NCBI RefSeq assembly: GCF_013602415.1
Contig: NZ_WPAG02000002.1
Coordinates: forward strand, 4,901,480 to 4,965,479
Length of the DNA stretch: 64,000 bases
Reading direction: 5' to 3'
Source: Rhodococcus sp. B50
GTDB lineage: Bacteria > Actinomycetota > Actinomycetes > Mycobacteriales > Mycobacteriaceae
Shown: in pieces, positions 1 through 8,606 of the stretch
How the letters are laid out: the number at the start of each line of letters is the position of its first letter
How positions within the stretch are numbered: the first letter of the stretch is position 1
Made by a program: the position numbers and the translations under genes
Notes under the pieces: model-generated
The model's input: only the letters and a program-made list of their open reading frames with translations
Told to the model about the DNA's origin: nothing
Databases searched by the model: none

Positions 1-543
1 GTCGGTTCGGGTATCGGCCCCGCCAAGATCACGACGGTGCTGGGCATCCTCAAGGCGTACACCACGCGCGTCGGCTCGGGTCCGTTCCCGACCGAACTGT
101 TCGACGACCACGGCGCCTACCTTGCCAAGCAGGGCGGCGAAGTCGGTGTCACCACCGGTCGCGCCCGCCGCACCGGATGGTTCGACGCCGTCATCGCCCG
201 CTACGCGACCCGCGTCAACGGCATCACCGACTACTTCCTCACCAAGCTCGACGTGTTGTCGGGGCTCGACACCGTGCCGATCTGCGTCGGTTACGAGGTC
301 GACGGTGTTCGTGTCGACGAGATGCCGATGACGCAAACCGACGTGCATCACGCCAAGCCGATCTACGAGGAGATGCCGGGCTGGTGGGAGGACATCTCCC
401 ATGCCCGCACCTTCGAGGAGCTGCCGCAGAACGCACAGAACTACGTGCTGCGTCTCGAGGAGCTCTCCGGTGCCTACATCTCCTGCATCGGTGTGGGGCC
501 GGGCCGCGACGAGACCATCGTCCGGCGCGACGTGATCCGCTGA
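1..543 (+). CDS. purA: adenylosuccinate synthetase, C-terminal part (partial)
   Basis: These are the last 180 residues of PurA. The enzyme condenses IMP with aspartate using GTP, the first committed step to AMP, in the cytoplasm. The frame is open at the left edge, so the GTP-binding N-terminus lies outside the window. Family motifs seen are VGSGIGP at the edge, YTTRVGSGPFPTEL, RRTGWFD (nucleotide/IMP contacts), KLDVLSGLDTVPICVGYE and the closing GVGPGRDETI. The gene ends in an ordinary stop 46 bases before the next start, and no terminator hairpin is visible between them. The identification is secure. Confidence 0.97.
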   Translation, partial: VGSGIGPAKITTVLGILKAYTTRVGSGPFPTELFDDHGAYLAKQGGEVGVTTGRARRTGWFDAVIARYATRVNGITDYFLTKLDVLSGLDTVPICVGYEVDGVRVDEMPMTQTDVHHAKPIYEEMPGWWEDISHARTFEELPQNAQNYVLRLEELSGAYISCIGVGPGRDETIVRRDVIR

Positions 544-577
544 TCCCACCGGCCCGACCGGGCCGGGCCGGTTGCGT

Positions 578-590
578 GATACTGGACCGG
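578..590 (+). promoter_or_regulatory. -10 box of a leaderless promoter for the MocR-type regulator
   Basis: GATACT is followed by 6 nt and then GTG at 590. This spacing puts the transcription start at or beside the start codon, as in many actinobacterial leaderless mRNAs. It also supports GTG 590 over the in-frame TTG at 572. Confidence 0.45.
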
Positions 591-2041
591 TGATCACACG
601 CGCGATAGGGGCGGCCTCGCTCGTCCGCGACCTCGGCAACTGGCAGGAGGCCCGTGACACGAGGCCGGCCTACCGGGCACTCGCGGACAGCATCCGCCTG
701 CTCGTGCACGACGGTCGCGTCCCGCTCGGTGTCGCCCTGCCCAGCGAGCGGGAACTCGCCACGGCGCTGTCGCTGAGCCGTACCACCGTCGCGTCCGCCT
801 ACGCGGCCCTGCGGGACGAGGGCTATCTGCGCAGCCGCCAGGGCGCCCGCAGCACCGTCGCCGTGCCCGCCCGCCGCGGTTCCGAGAACACCGGCTCCCG
901 GATGCCGATCGGTCCGGCGATCGATCTGAGCAACGCCTCGCTGCCCGCACCGGCGGCGGAGATCGAAGCGGCGTATGCGGCGGCGTTGCGGTCGATGTCG
1001 ACCTATCTGGACTCGCACGGCATGGAACCCATCGGGGTGTCGGTGCTGCGCGAGGTCATCGCCCGTCGCTACCGCGAACGCGGACTGCCCACCACACCCG
1101 ACCAGATCATGGTCACCTCCGGCGCGCAGCACGCGATGCGACTGCTGCTCGGCGTGCTCGACGATCCCGGCGACCGGGTCGTCGTCGACCACCCCACCTA
1201 TCCCAATGCGCTCGAAGCCATCCGCCGCTACGGCGCGCGCCCGGTTCCGGTTCCGGTGCGTCCGGAGAACGGCCCGCACGGGGGTTGGGATCTCGAGGGT
1301 GTCGACAGCGCCGTCCGGCAGACCGCCGCACGCACCGCCTTCCTCGTCCCCGATTTCCACAACCCCACGGGTCTGTGCCTCGACGAGGACGGCCGCGCCG
1401 AACTGGCCCGCATCATGCGCGACACGCGGACGACGCTTGTCGTCGACGAGTCGATGGTCGATCTGTGGCTCGACGCCCCGCCACCGCCGCCGGTCGCGGC
1501 GATGCCCGCCGGCTCCTCGGTGGTGACGGTGGGCTCGACGGCGAAGTCACTGTGGGGCGGCCTGCGGGTGGGGTGGATCCGCGCCGATCGCGACACGATC
1601 GTCCGGCTGGCCGGAGCCCGTACTGCGGTCGACCTGGGCACACCCGTGATGGAACAGCTCGCGGCCGCGCATCTGCTCTCGGACGTCGACGAACTGCTCG
1701 AACGCCGACGCGCCGGATTGCGGGAGCGACGTCGTGCGCTGTGCGACGCCCTGGACCGGCGCCTGCCCGCCTGGGAGTACACGCCGGGGCAGGGCGGCAT
1801 GTCGCTGTGGGCGCGGATGCCCGAGCCGGTGTCGACCTCGCTCGCGGCGGCCGCGCCCTCCCACGGTGTGCTGCTCTCCGCCGGCCCGCGATTCGGTGTC
1901 CAGGGCGCGTTCGAGCACTTCGTGCGGTTGCCGTACACGCAGGACATCACGGTCCTCGACGATGCCGTCGAGGCCATGGCCGCCGCCTACGACCAGGTGG
2001 CTTCCGGCCGGACCCCCGACGAGGCGCGGCTCGTCGTCTGA
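590..2041 (+). CDS. MocR/PdxR-type regulator (GntR winged helix + class I aminotransferase fold)
   Basis: This is a 483-residue fusion regulator. Residues about 25-95 form a GntR winged helix (LPSERELATALSLSRTTVAS). The rest is a fold-type I PLP domain with the PDFHNPTG motif and a Schiff-base lysine in GSTAKSLWGG. MocR proteins bind PLP or an aldimine and control vitamin B6, GABA or other amino-acid genes, usually a neighbour. Here the 3' neighbour is convergent and purA lies upstream, so no target gene is obvious. GTG 590 is chosen because of the -10 box just before it. The family is sure; the ligand and targets are unknown. Confidence 0.9.
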   Translation: MITRAIGAASLVRDLGNWQEARDTRPAYRALADSIRLLVHDGRVPLGVALPSERELATALSLSRTTVASAYAALRDEGYLRSRQGARSTVAVPARRGSENTGSRMPIGPAIDLSNASLPAPAAEIEAAYAAALRSMSTYLDSHGMEPIGVSVLREVIARRYRERGLPTTPDQIMVTSGAQHAMRLLLGVLDDPGDRVVVDHPTYPNALEAIRRYGARPVPVPVRPENGPHGGWDLEGVDSAVRQTAARTAFLVPDFHNPTGLCLDEDGRAELARIMRDTRTTLVVDESMVDLWLDAPPPPPVAAMPAGSSVVTVGSTAKSLWGGLRVGWIRADRDTIVRLAGARTAVDLGTPVMEQLAAAHLLSDVDELLERRRAGLRERRRALCDALDRRLPAWEYTPGQGGMSLWARMPEPVSTSLAAAAPSHGVLLSAGPRFGVQGAFEHFVRLPYTQDITVLDDAVEAMAAAYDQVASGRTPDEARLVV

Positions 2042-2051
2042 TCGGCCTGCC

Positions 2052-2999
2052 TCAGGACATCTCGATCAGTTCGCGCAGCGCCGCCGAGACCTCACGGGGT
2101 CGTTCGAGGGGGCCGCAGTGCCCGCTGTCGAAGGTGCGCAGTTCGAGCAGGTTCGGCAGGCGCTCGGCGATCCACTCGGATCGGCCCGGCGGTGAGATCC
2201 GGTCGTGGCGGCCCGCGATCACGAGGGTCGGTGCGGTGATCGCGGCGGGATCCACCGTGTCCACCATGTCGACCAGCAGCCGTCCGTAACCGCCGCGTCC
2301 CCGCGCCGACGTGCGGCCGAGCATGCGGTCGACGTCGGCGGTGATCGTCGCGGCCGCACCCGTCCCGACTGCGACGCGCGACAACAGGTGCTTGCGGAGC
2401 GGCATCCGCTTGGGCAGCGGCATCCGTGCGAGCGGAACGACGGTCTGCGCGACGCGCCGTCGCACCCGCGTCAGGCTCTGCGGTCCGCGCAGGAACTGCA
2501 CGTTGTCGAAGATCTCGCCCGGCGTGGTGTTGACCAGACCTACCGCCGACACTCGTGCGTCGACGTCGCGCGGATACCGCTCGGCCCAGGCCATCACGGC
2601 GATCCCGCCCATGGAGTGCCCGGCGACCACGACGGGACGGCCGTCGGGTGCGGCCGCGCCCAGCACGGCGTGGAGATCGTCGGCGAGGTGGTCCATCGTG
2701 TACGCCCGGGCGGGGGCGGCCTGGCTGCGTCCGTGACCGCGGTGGTCGAAGGCGACCACCCGGTAGTCGTCGCTCAGGGCGCGAATCTGATTGCGCCAGA
2801 AGCCGAGTTCGCACAAAATGCCGTGCGCCAGGACGATTGTCGGGGCGTCGGCGGGGCCGTAGGCCTCGGTGTGGATGCGGGTGCCGTCCGTGCTGCGGAC
2901 GTCGAGTACCTCCGGGACACGGCCCGGGACCGCGGTGCGTGCTCGTGCTCGTGCCGTGGCCGCCGATCGATGGATCGCGGCTCCCACCCCATCACTCAT
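2052..2999 (-). CDS. alpha/beta-hydrolase
   Basis: A 315-residue alpha/beta-hydrolase fold protein. The oxyanion-hole segment is LAHGILC, then FDHRGHGRS. The nucleophile elbow is GHSMGG (Ser about residue 128), an acid is likely around IAGRHD, and the catalytic His is in DSGHCGPLE near the end. The first 25 residues are Ala/Arg rich with no clear signal peptide, so it is probably cytoplasmic. It is convergent with the MocR gene, only 10 bp apart. The fold does not define a substrate: lipase/esterase or hydrolysis of a ring-cleavage product are all possible. I do not recognise a specific orthologue. Confidence 0.85.
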   Translation of the reverse strand: MSDGVGAAIHRSAATARARARTAVPGRVPEVLDVRSTDGTRIHTEAYGPADAPTIVLAHGILCELGFWRNQIRALSDDYRVVAFDHRGHGRSQAAPARAYTMDHLADDLHAVLGAAAPDGRPVVVAGHSMGGIAVMAWAERYPRDVDARVSAVGLVNTTPGEIFDNVQFLRGPQSLTRVRRRVAQTVVPLARMPLPKRMPLRKHLLSRVAVGTGAAATITADVDRMLGRTSARGRGGYGRLLVDMVDTVDPAAITAPTLVIAGRHDRISPPGRSEWIAERLPNLLELRTFDSGHCGPLERPREVSAALRELIEMS

Positions 3000-3031
3000 G
3001 GGGGTGTTGATAGCACAACGGTTACGGCGGG

Positions 3032-3052
3032 ATCGGTGGTTCTCCCACCGAT
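3032..3052 (-). terminator. possible hairpin terminator behind mcr
   Basis: ATCGGTGG - TTCTC - CCACCGAT is a perfect 8-bp stem lying 62 bp past the mcr stop on its coding strand. There is no T-run, so this could instead be a 5' element of the hydrolase gene. Confidence 0.3.
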
Positions 3053-3113
3053 GGGACAGGCCCGGAACCGTATCGGTGGAACACCGTTACGATCCCGGGC
3101 CCGGGCTGCCGGA

Positions 3114-4211
3114 TCAGACCCAGAGGGTGTCGATGTCGGTGGCCTCGGCCGCCGGTGCCGCCGGCTCGCCGGCGGGTGTGCGCGAGAAGCGCGGCGCCGG
3201 AGCATGCTGCACGATGCCGTCGATCTCGACGAGCGAACCGCGCGCGACGAGGTGCTCGTTCTCCTCGGCTTCCGCGAAGGTGAGGACGGGGGAGACGCAG
3301 GCGTCGGTGCCGAGGAAGATCTCGCTCCACTCGTCGCGGGTCTTCGACAGGAACTTCTCGGTGAAGATCTTTTTCATCTCCGCCCAGCGGGAAGTGTCGA
3401 GCTGCTGCGGCAGCTCGGCCGGATCGAGCTCGAGGCCCTTCAGCAGAAGGGCGTAGAACTGCGGCTCGATCGAGCCGACGGCCATGTACTTGCCGTCCTT
3501 GGTCTCGTAGACGTCGTAGAACGGTGCGCCGGTGTCGAGCAGGTTGACGCCGCGCTCGTCCGACCACACGCCGCGACCGCGGAACGCCCACATCATGTGC
3601 GAGAGTGCGAGGGCACCGTCGACCATCGCCGCGTCGACGACCTGGCCCTTGCCGGAGGTCTGCCGCTCGACGAGGGCGGAGAGGATGCCGAACACGAGGA
3701 ACATCGAACCGCCGCCGAAGTCGCCGACCATGTTCAGCGGCGGCACCGGACGTTCGCCCTTACGGCCGATCGCGTGCAGGACACCGGTGAGCGAGATGTA
3801 GTTGATGTCGTGGCCGGCCGCGTTCGCGAGCGGACCTTCCTGGCCCCAGCCGGTCATGCGGCCGTAGACGATGCGGGGGTTGCGCTCGAGCACGACGTCC
3901 GGTCCGAGGCCGAGCCGTTCGGTGACACCGGGACGGAAACCTTCGATGAGGACGTCGGCGCGCTCGAGCAGACCCAGGACCTTCTCGATATCCGCAGGAT
4001 CCTTGAGGTTGGCCTCGACGATGCGGCGGTTGCGCTGAATGGGATCGCGCTGACCCGCCGGCGGGATCTCACCGGGGCGCTGCACGATGACGACGTCGGC
4101 GCCGAGATCGGCGAGCAGGGTCGCGGCGTGCGGGCCGGGACCGAGCCCCTTGAACTCGACGACGCGGACACCCGCGAGCGGACCCTTCTTCTCAACAGCT
4201 TCAGCGGACAC
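3114..4211 (-). CDS. mcr: alpha-methylacyl-CoA racemase (CaiB/BaiF family)
   Basis: A 365-residue class III CoA-transferase-family protein. It matches the racemase that interconverts (2R)- and (2S)-2-methylacyl-CoA esters, which is needed for beta-oxidation of branched chains such as sterol side chains or phytanate. The catalytic set of M. tuberculosis MCR (His126, Asp156, Glu241) appears here with a constant +8 offset: His134 in AAGHDINY, Asp164 in NMVGDFGGG and Glu249 in GSIEPQFY. The N-terminus GVRVVEFKGLGPGPHAATLLADLGAD (residues 14-39) is typical. Start GTG 4211 has a GAGG Shine-Dalgarno 8 nt upstream. It is a lone gene between two unrelated ones. Confidence 0.92.
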   Translation of the reverse strand: MSAEAVEKKGPLAGVRVVEFKGLGPGPHAATLLADLGADVVIVQRPGEIPPAGQRDPIQRNRRIVEANLKDPADIEKVLGLLERADVLIEGFRPGVTERLGLGPDVVLERNPRIVYGRMTGWGQEGPLANAAGHDINYISLTGVLHAIGRKGERPVPPLNMVGDFGGGSMFLVFGILSALVERQTSGKGQVVDAAMVDGALALSHMMWAFRGRGVWSDERGVNLLDTGAPFYDVYETKDGKYMAVGSIEPQFYALLLKGLELDPAELPQQLDTSRWAEMKKIFTEKFLSKTRDEWSEIFLGTDACVSPVLTFAEAEENEHLVARGSLVEIDGIVQHAPAPRFSRTPAGEPAAPAAEATDIDTLWV

Positions 4212-4301
4212 TCGACGAACCTCACTCCGATACGTAGGGACTGTCGCAACGGAGAGTACCTTAGCGAGCGTTCAGAATATGGTTCCGGTCACTCGAGCGG
4301 A

Positions 4302-4679
4302 TCACTCCTCGTAGAGGTCCGCCTCGCTCAAGCCGGTCGCCTCGAAGGCCTCCGCGAGGTCGGCGTGGCGGACCACGATGACCACCTGGTCGTCGACCAC
4401 CCGGAAGGCGATCGCCTCCTCGCGGGGACTCGGGTCCGCCGCCCAGGTGGCGGTCTCCTCGACCACCACGATGCCCTGATGGACGAACATGCGGCCCGGC
4501 TCGAGGGTGACGCCGGCCGTCGTCGCCCACTCGCGCAGCTCGTCGAGTCCCTGATCGGGATCGTCGTCGGGGGTGGGCAGCACGATGTCGTCGCTCGACA
4601 ACTGCACGAGCGTGTCGATGTCGTTGCTGTTCACGGCGTCGTGCCAGGCCAGGACCGTGGCGATCTCCGATGTGCTCAT
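4302..4679 (-). CDS. NTF2-like / SnoaL-type small protein
   Basis: A 125-residue protein with the NTF2/SnoaL layout: an N-terminal helix (IATVLAWHDAVNSNDIDTL), the segment LSSDDIVLPTP, and then beta strands ending in VVIVVRHADLAEAFEATGL. Such cone-shaped proteins may be enzymes or just ligand binders, and nothing here fixes a substrate. ATG 4679 is chosen over an upstream in-frame start because TAGGCT lies exactly 7 nt before it, making a leaderless promoter. It is divergent from the VOC-family gene. Confidence 0.7.
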   Translation of the reverse strand: MSTSEIATVLAWHDAVNSNDIDTLVQLSSDDIVLPTPDDDPDQGLDELREWATTAGVTLEPGRMFVHQGIVVVEETATWAADPSPREEAIAFRVVDDQVVIVVRHADLAEAFEATGLSEADLYEE

Positions 4680-4692
4680 GATCGAGAGCCTA
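4680..4692 (-). promoter_or_regulatory. -10 box of leaderless promoter for the NTF2-like gene
   Basis: TAGGCT, 7 nt, then ATG 4679 on the minus strand. The TANNNT match and the spacing fit actinobacterial leaderless starts. Confidence 0.55.
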
Positions 4693-4771
4693 GTCGTCCG
4701 GTCACGGGCAGAGCAGCGTGAATCCGCCGAATCCACTGCCGCGCTCGGGCGCTCCGGAGCACAGTGGACGT

Positions 4772-5152
4772 ATGACGATCACCGGCCAACTCGTGAGCTT
4801 CATTCCGAGCACCGACCTCGACGTCTCGGAGATGTTCTACGTCGACACCCTTCGCTTCCGGAAGATCTCCCGCGACCCCTTCGCGCTCGTCCTCGACGGC
4901 GGCGACGGCGCGCCGGTCCGGGTGACGCTCGTGCAGTCGCGCGAGGAGACCGGGTACACAGCGCTGGGCTGGCGGGTGTCCGATCTCGACGGCATCGTCG
5001 AACGACTGCGCGAGCACGGCGTGGAATTCGTGCGCTACAACGGCATGGACCAGGACGACCACGACGCGTGGACCGCGCCCGACGGCATGCGGGTCGCCTG
5101 GTTCCGCGACCCGCACGGCAACGTCCTGTCGCTCCTCGAAGAACACACCTGA
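4772..5152 (+). CDS. VOC/glyoxalase-family protein
   Basis: A 126-residue single-module vicinal-oxygen-chelate protein. It opens with a short strand (LVSFIPSTDLDVSEMFYVDTL), and in the second half reads LGWRVSDLDGIVERLREHGV. It ends with RVAWFRDPHGNVLSLLEE, the usual DPxGN motif with a metal-ligand Glu. The family covers glyoxalases, extradiol dioxygenases and antibiotic-binding proteins, and none can be singled out. ATG 4772 is chosen because residues upstream do not fit the fold. The stop is 7 bp from the convergent nrdJ stop, with a small CTGACG-GAA-CGTCAG hairpin spanning the junction. Confidence 0.75.
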   Translation: MTITGQLVSFIPSTDLDVSEMFYVDTLRFRKISRDPFALVLDGGDGAPVRVTLVQSREETGYTALGWRVSDLDGIVERLREHGVEFVRYNGMDQDDHDAWTAPDGMRVAWFRDPHGNVLSLLEEHT

Positions 5153-5159
5153 CGGAACG

Positions 5160-7928
5160 TCAGCTGCAGCCGCTGGTGTTCCCACAGGACGGACACGCAT
5201 GGCACGACCCGGCACGTTGCATCTTCACCCCGCACTGCATGCAGTACGGCGCGTCCGGATTCGACGGTGACGGAGCTGCGAGCCCACCCGGGGAGGCCGC
5301 ACGCGTGCTGCGCCGTGCGGTGGCCGGCGGATCGGGCACACGCACCGGCGGCGTGCTCGTGTACGGGGTGAGCGTCGGAGTGTCCGGGACGGAACGCTCG
5401 GCGACGGTGAGGATGCCCAGTTCGGCTCGCTCGTCGGGTTCGAGATAGTCGACAGCCAGGCGCCGGAAGATGTAGTCGAGGATCGACGTGGCGATCCGCA
5501 GATCCGGATCGTCGGTGATCCCGGCCGGCTCGAACCGCGTGCTCGTGAAGGCCCGGACGAACGTCCGCAACGGAACCCCGTACTGCAGACCGTAACTGAC
5601 CGACATGGAGAAGGCGTCCATGATGCCGGCGAGCGTCGAACCCTGCTTGGACACGCGCAGAAACATCTCGCCGGGACGCCCGTCGTCGTACTCGCCGATC
5701 GTCACGAATCCCTTGCAGTCGGCCACCCGGAACTCGAAGGTCCGCGAATTGCGGGTGCGTGGGAGGCGTTCGCGGCGAGGTGCGGTGGACGGTGCCGCCG
5801 ACTCCGTGACCGCCGGGCGCGACGACGTCGACAACGGTTGCCCCAGTTTGCAGTTGTCGCGGTAGATCGCCAGCGCCTTCACACCCAGACGCCACGCGTC
5901 GACGTACATGTCGGCGATGTCGTCGACCGTCGCGGACTCGGGCAGGTTCACCGTCTTCGAGATCGCACCCGACAGGAACGGCTGCACCGCGGCCATCATC
6001 GCGACGTGGCCGCGCGGCGAGATGACGTTCTCGCCCATGGACGTCGCGAAGACCGGAGCGTGCTCGTCACGCACGTGCGGTGCGCCCGCGAGGTCATGGT
6101 GCAGATCGAGATGCGCGACGATGTCGGCGACCTCCGACGGGCCGTAACCCAGGCGCGACAATGCTCGCGGCACACTGCGATTGACGATCGTGAGACTGCC
6201 TCCGCCGACGAGTTTCTTGGTCTTCACCAACGCCAGATCCGGTTCGATCCCGGTGGTGTCGCAGTCCATCGCGAGCCCGATGGTGCCGGTGGGGGCGAGG
6301 ACACTGACCTGGCTGTTGTGCACACCGTGTTCGGTGCCGTCGGCCACCGCACGATCCCACGCCTGCCGTGCGGCTTCGAGCACGTCGGCCGGTGCGAGAT
6401 CGGCGTCGATGTCGTCGAGCGATCCGCGATGCTTGCCCAGCACGTCGAGCATCGGTGCGCGGTTCTCGTCGAACCCGTCGAACGGGCCGAGGCGCCGCGC
6501 CAGATCGGCCGAGACGGCGTAGGCGTGCCCGGTCATCAGGGCGGTGATCGCCGCCGCGGTCGCGCGGCCCGCCGCGCTGTCGTAGGGCAGCCCCGAAGCC
6601 ATGAGCAGCGCACCGAGATTGGCGTAGCCGAGTCCGAGCTGCCGGAACCGACGCGACGTCTCACCGATCCTCGCGGTGGGGTAGTCGGCGCGGCCGACGA
6701 GGATCTCCTGCGCGGTGAGCATCACCGCCACGGCGTGACGGAAACCGTCGACGTCGAAGGTGCCGTCCTCGCGGAGGAAGGTGAGCAGGTTCAGGCTCGC
6801 GAGGTTGCAGGCCGAATCGTCGAGATGCATGTATTCCGAACAGGGATTCGACGCGTTGATCCGGCCGGTCGCGGAGGCGGTGTGCCAGGCGTTGATCGTC
6901 GTGTCGTACTGGATTCCGGGGTCGGCGCACTCCCAGGTGGCGGATGCTATGCGCTCCAACAACTCTCGAGCGCGCACCGTGCGGACGGTCTCGCCGGTCG
7001 TCACGGCGCGCAGGGGCCACTCGGCGTCGGCCGTCACCGCGTGCATGAACTCGTCGGTCACGCGCACCGAGTTGTTCGCGTTCTGGTACTGCACCGAATG
7101 GATGTCGGTGCCGTCGAGGCCCATGTCGAAACCGGCCTCGGCGAGCACCCGCGCCTTGCGTTCCTCGATCGCCTTGCAGTCGACGAACTCCTCGACGTCG
7201 GGATGGTCGACGTCGAGGATCACCATCTTGGCGGCCCGCCGGGTCTTGCCACCGGACTTGATCGTGCCGGCCGACGCGTCGGCGCCGCGCATGAAGCTGA
7301 CCGGACCGGATGCGCTTCCGCCGCCGGTCAGTGGTTCGGCCGACGAGCGGATCCGGGAGAGGTTCACCCCGGCCCCCGATCCGCCCTTGAAGATCACTGC
7401 TTCCTGGCGGTACCACTCGAGGATCGAGTCGATGCTGTCGTCGACCGAGAGGATGAAGCACGCGCTGGCCTGCTGAGGAGTGTTCGGCACGCCGATGTTG
7501 AACCAGACGGGGCTGTTGAACGAAGCCCGTTGGTGGACCAGCAGATAGGTCAGCTCGGCGGCGAACGCCTCGGGATCGTCCAGGTGGCCGTCGGTATGCC
7601 CCCACGCCGTGATCGTATCGACGATCCGTGCGATCACGTCGCGCAGCGAGTGCTCGCGATCTGGATGCCCGAGCTGCCCGCGGAAGTACTTCTGCGTGAC
7701 GATGTCGGTGGCGTTCTGCGACCAGAAGGCGGGGAACTCCACGTCCGTCTGTTCGAAGACGACGTAGCCGGTTCCGTGGTGCACGATCCGCGCGTCGCGC
7801 CGCTGCCAGTCGACCGTCTCGGCCGGATCGACGTCGGGTGTCGTGAAGTAGCGGACGTCGCCCCGGATCTCGCCTTTTCCGACGTCCGGCACACTCTTCG
7901 GGCTGCTGTGAGGCTTTGCACTGCTCAT
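5160..7928 (-). CDS. nrdJ: adenosylcobalamin-dependent (class II) ribonucleotide reductase
   Basis: A 922-residue class II RNR. It reduces ribonucleotides to deoxyribonucleotides using a radical generated from AdoCbl, with or without oxygen. Key residues are visible: the NPCSE motif with the thiyl-radical Cys363, and the redox pair Cys157 (QASACFILS) and Cys374 (DDSACNLASLNL). The 363-to-374 spacing equals that of the T. maritima enzyme (322/333). The C-terminus carries the shuttle/zinc cysteines YCMQCG and CPSCG. ATG 7928 follows GGGAGG by 6 nt. No cobalamin riboswitch precedes it; the only one in the window is at 12.5 kb before the B12 uptake operon. The promoter is shared back-to-back with the DUF456 gene. 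Confidence 0.96.
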   Translation of the reverse strand: MSSAKPHSSPKSVPDVGKGEIRGDVRYFTTPDVDPAETVDWQRRDARIVHHGTGYVVFEQTDVEFPAFWSQNATDIVTQKYFRGQLGHPDREHSLRDVIARIVDTITAWGHTDGHLDDPEAFAAELTYLLVHQRASFNSPVWFNIGVPNTPQQASACFILSVDDSIDSILEWYRQEAVIFKGGSGAGVNLSRIRSSAEPLTGGGSASGPVSFMRGADASAGTIKSGGKTRRAAKMVILDVDHPDVEEFVDCKAIEERKARVLAEAGFDMGLDGTDIHSVQYQNANNSVRVTDEFMHAVTADAEWPLRAVTTGETVRTVRARELLERIASATWECADPGIQYDTTINAWHTASATGRINASNPCSEYMHLDDSACNLASLNLLTFLREDGTFDVDGFRHAVAVMLTAQEILVGRADYPTARIGETSRRFRQLGLGYANLGALLMASGLPYDSAAGRATAAAITALMTGHAYAVSADLARRLGPFDGFDENRAPMLDVLGKHRGSLDDIDADLAPADVLEAARQAWDRAVADGTEHGVHNSQVSVLAPTGTIGLAMDCDTTGIEPDLALVKTKKLVGGGSLTIVNRSVPRALSRLGYGPSEVADIVAHLDLHHDLAGAPHVRDEHAPVFATSMGENVISPRGHVAMMAAVQPFLSGAISKTVNLPESATVDDIADMYVDAWRLGVKALAIYRDNCKLGQPLSTSSRPAVTESAAPSTAPRRERLPRTRNSRTFEFRVADCKGFVTIGEYDDGRPGEMFLRVSKQGSTLAGIMDAFSMSVSYGLQYGVPLRTFVRAFTSTRFEPAGITDDPDLRIATSILDYIFRRLAVDYLEPDERAELGILTVAERSVPDTPTLTPYTSTPPVRVPDPPATARRSTRAASPGGLAAPSPSNPDAPYCMQCGVKMQRAGSCHACPSCGNTSGCS

Positions 7929-7960
7929 CGCGTCCCTCCCGGGGCCGTGGACCGGTGGCA

Positions 7961-7968
7961 CATATAGT
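7961..7968. promoter_or_regulatory. overlapping divergent -10 boxes (nrdJ / DUF456 operon)
   Basis: CATATAGT contains TATAGT on the plus strand (7963-7968, 6 nt before ATG 7975) and TATATG on the minus strand (7966-7961, toward nrdJ). Two polymerases could not open both at once, so transcription in the two directions may compete. Confidence 0.5.
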
Positions 7969-7974
7969 CCCACC

Positions 7975-8040
7975 ATGGTCTCACCGCGTCTCGATACTCG
8001 GCTTTCTTCCACGGCGCCGCTCGGACCGGTCGCGCCGTGA
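7975..8040 (+). CDS. leaderless 21-codon ORF coupled to the DUF456 gene
   Basis: ATG 7975 lies 6 nt after a good TATAGT box and opens a 21-residue frame beginning MVSPRLDTRLSS. Its stop overlaps the DUF456 start as GTGA (8037-8040). The peptide has no recognisable domain or Cys/His run. The likely role is positional: a leaderless ribosome terminates exactly on the next start codon, which lacks a convincing Shine-Dalgarno. Alternatively translation of DUF456 starts independently and this frame is chance. Confidence 0.4.
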   Translation: MVSPRLDTRLSSTAPLGPVAP

Positions 8041-8519
8041 GCGCCGGAGGCGAACTGCTCGTCGGGCTGGCGATCCTCGTCGGCCTGCTCGGAATCGTGC
8101 TGCCGATCCTGCCCGGCGTCCTGCTGATCTTCGGTGCGATCGCGGTGTGGGCGTTCGTCACGGGAGGCACCACCGCGTGGGTCGCGCTCGGTGTGGCGAC
8201 GGCGGCGCTGCTGGTCACCGGCATCGTGAAGTACACCTGGCCCGGGAAGCGACTGCAGGAGGCGGGCGTGCCGAACCGGTCGCTGATCCTCGCCGGGCTG
8301 CTCGGCATCGTCGGGTTCTTCGTCGTCCCCGTGGTCGGCCTGTTCCTGGGCTTCCTGCTCGGCATGTACCTGTCGGAGGTGCAACGGCACCGCACCCATC
8401 GCGACGCGTGGGTCTCGACCGTGGCGGCCACCAAGGCCGTCGCGTTGTCGATCCTCGTCGAACTGCTCGGCGGACTCGTCGCGGCCTCGGTGTGGCTGGG
8501 AGCCGTCCTGTTCGCCTGA
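8037..8519 (+). CDS. DUF456 integral membrane protein
   Basis: A 160-residue very hydrophobic protein with about four to five membrane segments and the Gly/Pro-rich DUF456 pattern (LGIVLPILPGVLLIFGAIAVWAF; later GLLGIVGFFVVPVVGLFLGF, residues about 82-101). The function is unknown in the family. GTG 8037 overlaps the stop of a short upstream ORF. The gene ends 11 bp before a strong bidirectional hairpin. Nothing in the sequence links it functionally to nrdJ other than the shared promoter region. Confidence 0.8.
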   Translation: MSAGGELLVGLAILVGLLGIVLPILPGVLLIFGAIAVWAFVTGGTTAWVALGVATAALLVTGIVKYTWPGKRLQEAGVPNRSLILAGLLGIVGFFVVPVVGLFLGFLLGMYLSEVQRHRTHRDAWVSTVAATKAVALSILVELLGGLVAASVWLGAVLFA

Positions 8520-8530
8520 GCCCGGAATAC

Positions 8531-8568
8531 GAGGAGGGGACCCATCCGTGCGGATGGGTCCCCTCCTC
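8531..8568. terminator. bidirectional terminator between DUF456 and fprA
   Basis: GAGGAGGGGACCCATCC and its perfect complement form a 17-bp stem around the loop GTGC between two convergent genes. It is followed by ATTCGTT rather than a strict T-run. Confidence 0.8.
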
Positions 8569-8606
8569 ATTCGTTCAGCTCAGGCGCAGGTCACGTCAGG
8601 TCCGGC

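Noticed and set aside
2205..4721. An 838-codon open frame on the plus strand
   Set aside because: It runs antisense across the hydrolase, mcr and the NTF2-like gene, all of which show family motifs on the minus strand. Long antisense frames are expected at this GC content.
5838..7967. A 709-codon plus-strand frame
   Set aside because: It is the mirror of nrdJ, whose catalytic cysteines are read on the other strand. Its composition (Arg/Val/Asp/Gly rich, no motif) is that of a shadow frame.
5838..7967. nrdJ as carrying a second B12-binding regulator or inserted intein
   Set aside because: I looked for a riboswitch before the start and for an intein-like break in the reading frame; neither is present, and the 922-residue length is normal for the class.
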